From contig JAPTYO010000001.1 of assembly GCA_036873135.1 (NCBI GenBank), forward strand, positions 41,812,774 to 41,876,773: a stretch of 64,000 nt of DNA, written 5' to 3'. This document shows positions 1-10,759 of the stretch, in pieces. The translations under genes were made by a program, and so were the position numbers. The DNA is from Clarkia xantiana subsp. parviflora (lineage: Eukaryota > Streptophyta > Magnoliopsida > Myrtales > Onagraceae). How positions within the stretch are numbered: the first letter of the stretch is position 1; the number at the start of each line of letters is the position of its first letter. Under the pieces are notes generated by a model. That model was not told the DNA's origin. It did no database searches and worked only from the letters and a program-made list of their open reading frames with translations.

Positions 1-204
1 AGTTGAGACTAAATTTAGAGCCGGGCTCTTGCCACGTGGATCCATTTTGAAACATGCAACTGAACATGATGAATGTTCCTGCTTTTAGGTGGGCCTGGCC
101 CATTTGTATGCTCAATTGTGGGAATGGGCTGGGCTTTCAAACTTGGTTATATGGATTCGTGTTTAGGTTAATTATTAATAAAATGTATGAAGTTAGAAAG
201 TCCG
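1..204. other. Intergenic, nothing recognised
   Basis: AT-rich plant intergenic sequence. No open frame, repeat or regulatory motif here that I can support. Confidence 0.5.
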
Positions 205-650
205 AATTGTTAAAATGAAAAGTCTTTGCTTCATTTTTGTTGAATTTTAGTGTTCTGAGCGTCTTTTTCTTTCATCTTAATTATTTTCATCAACACACTA
301 ACCCACTTATAATCCATCACTCTTTACTTTTCACAAAATCGCCAAATTTCACCCAAAAGTTGAACATCCAAAAGAAAATATTTACATGAGACTGGTGATG
401 AGCGATTTCTAACGACAACGGAGCAAGATTTACTTGCACGGATGAGGCTTGCTTCTTAGGTGACGGTTCTGGCAAGGTGATGAGAAAGAAGTGTGCATGG
501 GAGCTCGAATTTGACAGTCGGTTTCGTCGAGATTGACTTCTCTAAGGTAATCACACCGAGACACCAAATTTCAACCAAAATGAAACCTGGGACACTCAAT
601 TTAAACATCAAACACCAAATTTCAACATTGACAAACTTCAGACATTTTAT
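205..650. mobile_element. Degenerate copy of the 3701-4235 inverted-repeat MITE
   Basis: The interior (cattttcatcaacacacta, then a run ending in cacaccgagacaccaaattt) follows the same order as the intact element at 3701-4235 with many substitutions and small indels. The outer ends are eroded. It is non-coding and is probably an older insertion of the same non-autonomous DNA transposon family. Confidence 0.65.
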
Positions 651-1250
651 TAGTAATTAATGACACAATTGGTTAAAATAGACATCTTATTATTAACATG
701 TTCAACCTCTAATCAAACAATATTACTAACTTATGCATGAATGACAAAATTGTGTATATACTATTGAGAAAAGTGTGTTTTTTAGTTTAAAACCCGACCC
801 CAAATCTTGAAAATATACTAAAACCCGCCCGTTTAATATAGTTACTTAACTCGAGACGCGTTTTTCAGGACGACTTCTCGATGGGTATATGCGGTTTTCG
901 ATTTCTTGGTTTTTTTTTTGCCACACCTAAGGAAGGTTCCATTGGGTATCCTTAACTCATTGTAGGGGGCTCTCACCTTATGGACATTTTCGAAAATTTA
1001 TCTAAAAGCTTAAGTTTATTGAAAAAGAAGTTGCGTTTCCTTCGGGTTGTATGTTTGCCATTGTCAAATGGTCCACCGTAAGTTAGCTAAGAGCCTAAGA
1101 TTCGGTCTCAAGGTCCCACCCCATAGGACATATGTGGGCCTCTTGGATTTGCCCATTCTAACAAGGAGGGTAGTTTTGCCATTTCACTTTTAGTTTTCTA
1201 TATTCAATTTAGAGTTAATTATCTAACCGATCTATGTTCCTTATTGAAAA
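651..1250. other. Intergenic, nothing recognised
   Basis: AT-rich, no gene. A short stretch around 785-835 repeats an AAAACCCG motif, too little to classify. Confidence 0.45.
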
Positions 1251-1254
1251 AATT

Positions 1255-2215
1255 ACTACATTCGATTTCGTTTATGGAAAATTTGTTAGTTTTGCCAAAT
1301 TGTTTATATATTCTAAATGGAAATAGCCACGTGGTTTGTACGTGATTAAAGAAAAATCGAAAAAGTTACTCAAAGTGACAAAACAATCATTATTCATATA
1401 GTTGTCATTCATAAGCACCAATATAACTGAAATTACCAAGTTCAGTCCTAATACACTGAGAATGTCTAAATGATGTTTGTTGTTTGACAATTTGTTACCT
1501 CATATTTTGCTTATGAGACAAATTGTTAGCTCTGTCCAATATTTTATCTATTCCGGACGGAGCTGGTCACGTGACTTGCACATGGTTGAAGAAAAACAAA
1601 AAATAGTTACCTAAATGACAGAATAATTCTTATTCACTAGTCATTCATAAGTATCAACATAACTAAAATTAAAAAGTTCTATCTTAATATGGGAATTGCT
1701 AACAAACGTTTACTGTTAGACAATTTGCTACATCAGATTTCGTTTATGAACAAATTATTAGATTTGCCAAATAGTTCGTATATTCTGAACGGAGTTGCTC
1801 ACACGGCTTGCGCGTTTTTAAAAGAAAAACCAATAAAGTTACCCAAAATGATAGAATAACCCTTATTCATATAGTTACTCATAAGTATCAACCTAACCGA
1901 AAGTACAAAGTTACATCTTAATACGAGAATTGCTAACTAATGTCTATTGTTGGACAATTTGATACCTCAAGTATGAGTCAAACTTTTAGCTCTCTCAATA
2001 TTTTATCTAATCTGAACAGACATAATCACATATAACTTTGCACGTTTTTAAATAAAAACCAAAAAATTTATCCAAAATGTCAAAACAACCTTTATACACA
2101 CAATCATTTATAACTATAAACATAATCGAAATTACAAATTCGATATTAATACCAAACACGTTTAAAAACCACATTTTTTTGTTTGTGTAATAGCAATTCC
2201 ATAATTTTGAGTTGT
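1255..2215. repeat. Diverged tandem repeat, about four units of 230-240 bp
   Basis: Four successive units share, in the same order, a block like GATTTCGTTTATG, then aaattgttag, then tctattCYGRACGG, then a CACGTGRYTTGCAC-like block, then aataaYYNttattcat and a cataagtatcaa block. The anchor aaattgttag or its variants recurs near 1281, 1520, 1752 and 1980. Units differ from each other at many positions, so the array is old. There is no coding capacity. Confidence 0.7.
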
Positions 2216-2504
2216 TGATGACATCCACATGATGGGGTGCAGTTGTTGTGATGTGAAGTAGTAGATAGTAGATGGAGCGGCATTATTATTGTTACTATTA
2301 TTATTACTGTTTTATTATTGAATGAAATGAAAGTGTATGCAATGCATTATTCAATACATAATTAGTAAGCCAACCCTATCTACCCCATCCACTTCCCTGT
2401 GTGTCCCTCTTTGCCTTGGCTCTCTATATGCTCATCATGTCTTAGACACCTCAATGTTCTCATCTATGAAGTGCGGTTCTGGGTACGCTGTATATAAATT
2501 TAGA

Positions 2505-3075
2505 AATGAGTTAAAAAATCTTTTGGTACAACATATTTAATCACTTTTAATTTTTGGTTTAACATTCTTTTGGTATATTTTTAGTGCAATACGTTTGCAA
2601 CTTATGTACTTTTGGTGCATCCGTTAGTTGACCGTCAATGTTGACCGTTAAATAACCACGTGACTAACACAAGACTAGCCCCCAATTTTTTTTATTCAGT
2701 TTAGTTCTCAAAATTATTGACCTAACTTTTTATTTTTACAATTTAATCCTAAACATTTTCAATCGTAGTATAGATCTAAATTGACCTAGCCATGAATCGG
2801 ACCATGGCTAGGTTAATTTACCCCTAAGGTTCATTGACGGGGTGCGGTTGGAAATGTTTATGCAAATTGTAAAAATAAAAAAATTATGCAATAAATTTGA
2901 TAATTGAACTGAACAAAATAAAATTTGGGGTTAATCACATGCAAGTCACGTGATTATTTAACGATCAATATTGACGACCAACTAACGGATGCACAAAAAT
3001 TGTACAAGTTGCAAATATATTACACAAAAAAATATTAAAAAAAAACGTTAAACAAAAGTAGTAAAAATATGTTTA
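2505..3075. mobile_element. Foldback (long inverted-repeat) MITE
   Basis: The left half contains tgcatccgttagttgaccgt followed by cgttaaataaccacgtgact. The right half contains the reverse complement of the same blocks in reverse order (agtcacgtgattatttaacg, then ccaactaacggatgca). Arms are roughly 250 bp and imperfect, so the whole element folds back. The same arm sequence recurs at 25080-25495 and at 34151-35642. It is a non-autonomous DNA transposon, probably Mutator-like by its long arms, but the target duplication is not clear. Confidence 0.65.
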
Positions 3076-3093
3076 TTTAAGTAAAACAACAAA

Positions 3094-3440
3094 AACTATC
3101 TACAGTGGTTTTACATAACATTCCTTAAAGATGGGACCCACACGTAAATTTATGTTTTTACATAAAACATTCCTTAAATTTAAGTAATGCACTATGTATT
3201 ACGTAACCAATTTTTTATTATAAATTAATTCATTTTATAATTAATGCTAATATCTAATTGGTGGTTGTTGGAAAATTTAATAATAAAATATATTTAAGGA
3301 ATATGTTTAAGTAATACGATTGCGGAGAAAATATTTTTTACGTGTATCTTAAATTTACGTATTACTTAAAGTGTACATAAATGTCTACGTGGCAGTTTTA
3401 AAGAATACAATTTATATGAAACCAGTGTGGATGTTCTAAA
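3094..3440. mobile_element. Small inverted-repeat MITE
   Basis: The ends are ctacagtggttttacataa and the reverse complement of ttatatgaaaccagtgtgg, which match imperfectly. The interior is AT-rich with further inverted blocks (TTAAGTAATRC and its complement). Non-coding. Superfamily not assigned. Confidence 0.5.
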
Positions 3441-3700
3441 ACACCTATTAACCCTTTATAAATTTTTTTTGACTCTACAATATGTAATATGTATATATAT
3501 TCCTAAATTGTCGCATTCAAACTCTATTGTGTTAGTATCTAACCGACAATGATAAATGTGAATACAAATAAGTTTCATGCATATATTTGATCATATTTAA
3601 AAAAAAAAAACGTAACATGGTAAAAGTAACATTATACACCGAACCGCATAAGTATAGAATAACAACAAATGAAATTAACAATTAAAAACAAATAAAAAAT

Positions 3701-4235
3701 AGGGTTAATAACTAAAAAACTGTCCAAGGTTTACCCTATGTTAAAATTAGGTGTCTGAAGTTTGAAATGTTAAAATGGGCTGTCCCAAGTTTCATTTTTG
3801 TTGAAATTTGGTGTCTTTGTGCGTCTTTTCATCTACATTCCATCATTTTCATCAACCCACCAACCCACTCATAATCCATCACTCTTTACTTTTCACAAAA
3901 TCGTCAAATTTCACCTAAAAATTGAATATTAAAAAAAAAGTTTCTAGAAGAGTGGTGTAGAGCCATTTTCCAAGGACAATAGAGCGAGATTTACTTGCCC
4001 GGATGTGACCAACTTTTTAGGTGACGGTCCCGGCAAGATGACGAGAATGGAGTGTGTATGAGAGCTCAAATTTGACAGACGGTTTCGTCGGAATTGACTT
4101 ATCTAAAGTAATCACACCGAGACACCAAATTTCAACAAAAATGAAACTTGGGACAGTCCATTTTAACATTTCAAACTTCAGACACCTAATTTTAACATAG
4201 GGTAAACCTTGGACAGTTTTTTAGTTATTAACCCT
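3701..4235. mobile_element. MITE with about 110-bp terminal inverted repeats
   Basis: The element begins AGGGTTAATAACTAAAAAAC and ends with the exact complement. The inverted ends stay nearly identical for about 110 bp, down to the gaaatttggtgtc block. It is flanked on both sides by AAAAAAT, a possible 7-bp or longer target duplication in an A-rich site. It is 535 bp long and non-coding. Long near-identical ends suggest a Mutator-like family and fairly recent movement. A decayed relative lies at 205-650. Confidence 0.8.
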
Positions 4236-5530
4236 AAAAAATAAACAACTTAGTGAATATTACTATATATGAGCTATTATTTGTAAGATATTTAGTTATA
4301 GTTGCAGTTGCCTTGTTATTGGAACTTCTTGAAATTGATATTTTCCTCACCTATTAGACATGTATATATATTATTAAAACTTTGCAAAATCAACCATTGT
4401 ATTTTAAATTTTTTGGAAAATTGTCTCTTACTTACATTTTCAAATCCAACAAGTCAACTCTTGCGTTTGAGAAAAAATAATAATAAAATAACTCTTGTAC
4501 TATGAGTCTATGAAGTTTCAGAGAACCAACAACCATTATACTAACGTTACAGTTATTACTTTCTTGAAAAAACGACAACTAAACTAAATAATACTTTTTT
4601 TTTTTGCCAAAACTAAATAATACTTCAAAAATTATGATATACAGGTATTGGATTAATAATTGATTTAAAAAAAATTGGGGCTCTTGAAGTTACAATATTC
4701 TTGCTAACGTTAGAGCTATCAGCTAATTAAATTTCGACAAATCAGTATCTTTAATAAACTATTTATATTGGCCAAAAAAAAACTATTTATATTCATATCA
4801 TAAACAATATTCAATTATAAAAAAGTAATGGTTGGAGTTCCAACTATAATGGTTGGAGTTCCAACTATAGAGTTCCGACTTGTTCCGAACCAGAGAGCAT
4901 ACAAACAAATCTTTAAAGTTGTCAAAAACTACACTCGCTGTCACCGTGAGATATGTCCGAACAAATCGGCATGCTATAGTTGGATCGTATATCACCTCCC
5001 TTATCAAAACAACTCATTCGAATTTCAAAACAAACATTATAAATTAATTTTAAATCATTCATATTTTAAAAATACACATTCACAAATCATAAAAACATAC
5101 TCATATTCCATATGTAACTAAATACACACTATATAATGTACAATTAAATAATTAAGAAGATTATATAAAAAAAATGTGTGAATCCCCATAGCAAGCAAAC
5201 TATATTTTTAAGAATGTCATATGAAATAAGACGGAAACCAATTAACTAATCGTATCGTAAACTTTAACTTGTCTATGCAAACTTGGATTAACATTATACC
5301 CCACAGAAAAAATAAACATTATACCCCACAACAATTTTATATTTTTAATTAATTATTTATTAATTTTGGCAAAAAAAAATATTATTAATTAATGAGATTG
5401 ACCCTACCAATCTAACTTCTCCAAACCTTTGTGGGGTAAATTTACAGCATGCAAAAAAGCGTAATCATCTATCTTTCTTGAAGCTGAAAATGAACTACAC
5501 AACTTTTGTGATCTTCACTCACTTTTATCT
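4236..5530. other. Intergenic, with a small palindromic duplication
   Basis: AT-rich and without a gene. At 4828-4869 the unit atggttggagttccaactat occurs twice in direct succession; each unit contains GTTGGAGTTCCAAC, a short palindrome. Nothing else recognised. Confidence 0.5.
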
Positions 5531-5961
5531 TCTTCTTCTACGTGATGTTATGTTGATTGGGGTCATCATTCAGAATTTTCCGAAAAGCAATTAGTCCTCC
5601 TAGAAACGGACAAAGATCTCATAGCTGTGAATATGACGTTAATAAATGGAAAAACCTTTTCTTTATATCTCCTCTAAGCTCTAAACCAACACATGCTTTG
5701 TTTCTCACTGCACTTCAGTTGACTGGCGAAATGCTTAGGCAGTGCAATTAAGAGCATTCCTCTACTTTTCTTACCAAATTAGGAGCTTTTCATGGTGAGT
5801 TAACTCAAGCTTATCTTTACAGATCTCTGTTGTTAATGTGGATTGCGACTTCATTTGGTATCGTTCTCACTGCGCAACAGTTGACTGATGAAATGCCTAA
5901 ATCAGTTTAATTAAGAGTTTGAAACTTGTTCTTCAAGCGCTTCAGTGGTGAATAATCCGAG

Positions 5962-6225
5962 GTAGGCTACAGATCTCTTGTTTACGAAGCTTGCTCCATG
6001 TTCTTGCTCTTCTTTTGGTCGAGTTAGCTTGTGGGGTGCTGTAAATTCTTGATTTTGTGGCAGATTTCTGATCTGTTTGTTGATTTTTCATGTTGTTGCC
6101 CTGTGGTGCTGTAAATTCTTGATTTTGTTGCAGATTTCTGATCTGTTTCTTGATTTTTCATTTTGTTGGGGTTAAGTGTTGATTTTTAGGGCGAATTTGT
6201 GTTCTGTTTTTTGATTTTATCACAG
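5962..6225 (+). other. 5' leader intron of the WVD2-like gene with duplicated 3' end
   Basis: The ATG at 6226 follows directly after a tatcacag acceptor, so the 5' leader is spliced; gaggtaggc near 5960 is a possible donor. Inside, a 70-bp unit is duplicated in tandem (6036-6105 and 6106-6175). Each copy carries its own acceptor-like site (tgtggcag and tgttgcag before atttctgatctg). Alternative leader acceptors are therefore possible. Confidence 0.55.
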
Positions 6226-9200
6226 ATGGGGGAAACAGCAGCTTCAGCTCCTCAAAATTTGGTGCTTCAATCTTCGATTTCGTTCGGGAAGTACGAGAAT
6301 GACTCTTCACTCTCTTGGGAGAAATGGTCTACTTTTTCGCCCAACAAGTACCTCGAAGAAGTGGAGAAGTTCTCCACACCTGGATCTGTTGCTGAGAAGA
6401 AAGCATACTTTGAAGCCCAGCACAAGAAGATCGCTGCCCGGAAGGCCGAGCTGCTGGAACAGGAGAAACTAATTGGGGTTTCATACCTTATATCGAATGA
6501 TCATGGTGAAGAGGTGATTCGTAATAAAACCGGGGCAAATTATGAAATCGATGCTTCGATGGACCGGAACTTTGTCCAAGAAATTAAGCAGGACAGAGGT
6601 TTTAGTGTTGAGGATGGAGGGGAATTTTTCGAAGTGCCTAATGAGGATGATCTGATTACAATTGAATGTTATAGCATGCCGTTTGAGAGAGCTCGAGAGG
6701 ATGTAAGCAGAAGTTTGTACAGCTCGAGTTTTGTTAAATCGGAAGAGGAAGAAAGTACAATAAAAGAAATCCAAGAAGTGCTTCCTCAAATGGTATTGCC
6801 AACCGAAGATTTCGGGTCCAAGCTCCAAATCCAGGAAAATGAGGATAGTGAGGTGGGGATTGCTCCGATTTCTCATAAGGAAGCTTCAAAACTGATTCCT
6901 CCCAGTTCTCATGAGGAACCTTCAGCTTTGAATCAACCAAGAAACTCGCAAAAGGTTGAGTTTCAATTCTCTGATTGACTGAAAAAACAGGAAAATTCTA
7001 CATGGTGATGAGTTTAGAGTGAAACTTACAAGTGTAAAAAGTTACCTTTTTTGGGAAAAAAATTAGTGAGTATGATAGTTAACAGTTTTCATTTTGACTC
7101 AGGTTTTGTTTAGAAAGTGAAAAAGGTCACACTTTTTAGGAAAGATGATTGATAATGGAAAAGTTTCCATTTTTACTCTTAATCTTCACTCATTCTAGCA
7201 TTCCCATGAAGAAAAATATTGCTTTTCCATTATTGGTTAACTTACATTTGATTGGTGATTCTTTGTTTATTGATGTTCTAGATTAGTAAGGCGACTAAGG
7301 AGAAAAGCACGCCGAGAATTAAGAAGAAACCCGTATCATCACCAGTGCAAAAATCTCCTCAAACTTCTACGCCACAAAGAGTGTCAAAGACGATAGCTTC
7401 TTCCACTGTGACACCTGCATCAAGATCTTCAAAAGTGCGGGCAACAACTTCATCTTTACCACGAACCAGGACCCCGTCTTCTGAAGGGAACTACAAGAAA
7501 GTAGCTCCTAAATCTTTGCATAGTCCTCAAGCTCCAGCATCGTCTCTTTCTGCACCGAGAAAGTCTTCTATAATGGAGAAGATGGGGGACAAGGACATTG
7601 TGAAACGAGCATTTAAGATGTTCCAAAACGATCTTGGGAAATTGAACAACGATGAAAAACCTTCCAAACAGGCATGGCAATATAATTTTTATTTTATTTT
7701 TAGCATAAATTTCCTTCAATGTGAACTAAAATCATTATTTTGCTTTGGGGTCCTGTGCTGTTGTGCAGGTGCCTTTTGGTGGAACCGAGCTAAAGGCCAC
7801 ACTTAAATCCGATGGAAGGTAAAATGCAGATATGAGTCTAAATAGACATTTGAGGAATCATTATTTAGAAGTATTAACTTACTTAATGTATAGTTAAATT
7901 ATTTTTCAGTTAAGTGTGTTCATATTTATACAATAGACTTTCTAAAAAGATCTTCTGTAATTGGAGTTCTATGCAATGCTTACTGAATTCCCAAGGATGC
8001 TTGTAATGGCCCTTTTGATTTGTCGTGTATTATATCCCGGGATATGACATATGCCATACACATTCTTATTCAGAAAGCTAATTATGTTCTTGATTTTAGT
8101 GTATGAATCTGTATTGTATCATAGTTTCTTGATTCAGGAACTGCAATTTCATTTAAGAAAGGTTTTGTTTTGTTCCAGTGACAGGCCTAAAGTACGAGCT
8201 GCAGTTCAGAAAGGTCCGAAGGCTCCTGCTCCTCCACTCTCATTCGGCCTAAGAAATAGTGGATCAGCATCAGCAGAGAAACATAGAGAGGTTTCAAAGT
8301 TTCCATTTTTTTGTCGTCTCAATCTACTTCGATACTCAATTATCGAACATTGATATATTTTTGTTCAATAAATTCCAGATCGGGCGGAAATCACTGGACA
8401 GATCTGATGCTAAGAAAACAGCAGCAACAGTGAAACACATTCAATCAAAACCAAAGGTAAATTATGCAGAATCAATACCATGAAGCCTTAATGTATTGAT
8501 GTTCTTGTTGATATGTCAAAATTAATAATGTGCAAATATTTGTACTTTGGTCAAATCACTTATATCTAAAAGGAGAGTTTAATTTATAGGAGGAGAAAGA
8601 GTCTGCCATTAATACATCAAAGCAGAGCATCAATTCTAGAACAAGATCTTTGTCACAAAACCGAGGACAGCTGAGACTTAAGAGCAGTCAAACAAAGGTA
8701 ATCTTCCCTCTGTTGAATTTTTTTCAGTTAAACTCAACATTTTGTTAAATTAACTGAAAATTTGGAAAAAAATTTAGGCTGAAATCTGAACATTTGGCAG
8801 AAAAAGTCAACCAAAAAACTCGAGTAGTGTTGACTCCTCAGTTTTCAGGGTTTGGCAGATATGATGGGAATTTGGCTTCAAATGATTCTGGTTGGCTCTT
8901 GGTTGAAATTAAGAGTTTTTTCAGTCAAATGTGAAGTTGACATTTAATTTCCACCAATACTGTAAAAAAAAAACCTATTTTTTGATGTTCTGGTCAAAAA
9001 CCAATCTGGTTACAGTAAGTGCCATCATTTAGGATGGGAATTTGGCTTCAAATGATTCTGGTTGGCTCTTAATTGACATTAAGAGTTCTTTAAGTTGAAA
9101 TTTAATTCCCACCAAATTCAGTAAAAAAAAAAAAAACCATTTTTTTGATGTTCTGGTCAAAAACCAATCTGGTTATAGTAACTGCCATCATTTAGAGCTG

Positions 9201-9369
9201 CATAATGTTTTAAACCTGTTTCAGAAAAAGAATTAAGAGATTGGCTTGACTATATATATGCATGTGTCATGTGTGTGTGTTTGTATATTTATTTATAGTT
9301 GATATCATGATAATACTAACAGAATAATCTGATCTGCAGGATGAACCCAAGAAAAAGTTGCTCCAGTGA
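6226..9369 (+). CDS. WVD2-like 7 / triadin-related microtubule-associated protein
   Basis: Seven coding exons join in phase: 6226-6954, 7282-7671, 7769-7818, 8179-8290, 8379-8456, 8590-8697 and 9340-9369, giving 498 aa. Residues about 17-75 hold the family signature: ISFGKYENDSSLSWEKW, FSPNKYLEEVEKF, then PGSVAEKKAYFEA and a basic KKIAARKAELLEQEK helix. The middle is acidic, and the C-terminal half is Ser/Pro/Lys-rich and basic, as expected of a microtubule binder. I do not see a clear TPX2 KLEEK-type motif; PLSFGLRNS followed by a basic segment may be its remnant. Family members bind cortical microtubules; this role is inferred. Exon 2 ends with a GC donor (CAG|GC). The order relative to the formin matches At1g70100 and At1g24160, from memory. 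Confidence 0.88.
8863..9198 (+). repeat. 170-bp tandem duplication inside intron 6 of the WVD2-like gene
   Basis: The block starting gatgggaatttggcttcaaa is present at 8863 and again at 9033, with the same downstream order (gttggctctt, taattyccacca, gatgttctggtcaaaaacca). Copies differ by small changes. It lies wholly in the intron and does not affect coding phase. Confidence 0.8.
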
Positions 9370-9780
9370 TTATCGGGTGATAATAATCCAGGGTTTTTCC
9401 ATCATGATCACGAAGGAGCAGATGCTTTTCATTTTATTATATTCGGAGTTGGCACGTCATAACACGTAAGGTCCGACCGAGGTGTTTCCATGAATTTTCT
9501 CGGGGCGAGGCAATAATCTGTTAGTGAATGCATAGTGTATATCTAGATTATCATTGCTAAGGTCATGGTAAAACATGGTTGGTCTTGTTCTATTTACAAC
9601 TGTTGTTAGGTGAGGAAGAATCAAATTTGATGATTTGATTGCATTATGTGTGTATTGATAGAACAAGAGCTTGTTGTGTTTGTGTGTAAACAAATAGTCT
9701 ATTGAATGATGATAAACAAAACCCTTAGTGGGCTGCACTTATTCAGTTGATGTGCTGGACTTGATGAACTTGGCTGCATG
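9370..9780 (+). other. 3' flank of the WVD2-like gene
   Basis: Follows the TGA at 9367-9369. Probably 3' untranslated sequence and downstream spacer toward the convergent formin gene. No separate gene is supported. Confidence 0.5.
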
Positions 9781-9929
9781 ATCTAGGGATTGGGAGACCT
9801 TTTTCCAAAATTAATTGGGAATCTTTCATCTTTTAATCAGAAGTTTTGTGTTCAAAACTCGCTAGAACTTTTGTGATCAAAACCTGTTAAAATTTTAGAA
9901 TGAAAAAATATTCAATGGAATTTCTTTTT

Positions 9930-10200
9930 TAGTAATTTTGTGCAAATTCAAAAGGGTTATTTCATAATTCAAAGAGTTCGACGACTGCAATGCTTCAGCA
10001 GTCTTAACCAAAATGTCAGGAGTTCAAATTCTGCTAAGATTTTGGGATGAAAAAAATATTTTTGGCCAACGTTTTACATTTACGAGTTGACACAAGCATT
10101 TTATTGTTTACCCATTACGGGGTGACTCAATACGAGTATGAATTAATGTACATATGAAGCAAATATGCTACGAGACTCCTCGTGATGATGGCTCCTTAAA
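9930..10200 (+). mobile_element. Diverged SINE copy
   Basis: acggggtgactcaatacgag followed by gcaaatatgctacgag and gatgatggctcctt aligns with the better preserved SINE tail at 13990-14070 (acgggctgacccggtgcgag, gcaagcatgctacggg, gatgaggcccct). A weak B-box-like stretch (aggagttcaaattct) is at about 10017. Non-coding, old copy. Confidence 0.6.
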
Positions 10201-10759
10201 ATAACCCGAAAATAAAAAGGCAATGTCTATAATTTAAAATTTTGTGCAAACCCTATAGCAAGCATGCTAGAGAATGTATATAATTTGACAATGTATATAA
10301 TTTTGTGCAAACCCAAAAATTATGATTTTGTGCAAATTCTAAAGGGTTCTTTTTAATAATCCCAGGAGTCTTGGCAATATCTACAGTTTGTGCAAAATCA
10401 ATCAATCAATCAATAGAACATGCAACTGCTTTATTTATAATAATAATAAAACAAAAAACGGGAGACAAACAATAAAAATAGAATTTTTAATTAAAAAAGA
10501 GTAAAAATCTTGTATAAAATCAAACGGATTGTTTAATAATTCTCACAGTCGAATTTTCCCGCTCCTTCGGATATGCAATCATTTTCCATCTATATATATA
10601 AAACATCATCAAAGTTAAAAATCCAATTTTTACATTTTCCCAATGAAAGAATCAACTCTGTTGTTACCCTCTTGAAGATGCAGTGCACAGCCTGTATTTA
10701 CCCTATACAACATTCAATTCTTGTGTAAAAACCCGATTCAAGGCGAATCGGGATCCGAC
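10201..10759. other. 3' flank of the formin gene
   Basis: AT-rich spacer. Includes a short ATCA microsatellite (caatcaatcaatcaat, near 10399) and a repeated ttttgtgcaaa motif at 10240-10330. The part nearest 10759 is probably formin 3' untranslated sequence. Confidence 0.45.
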
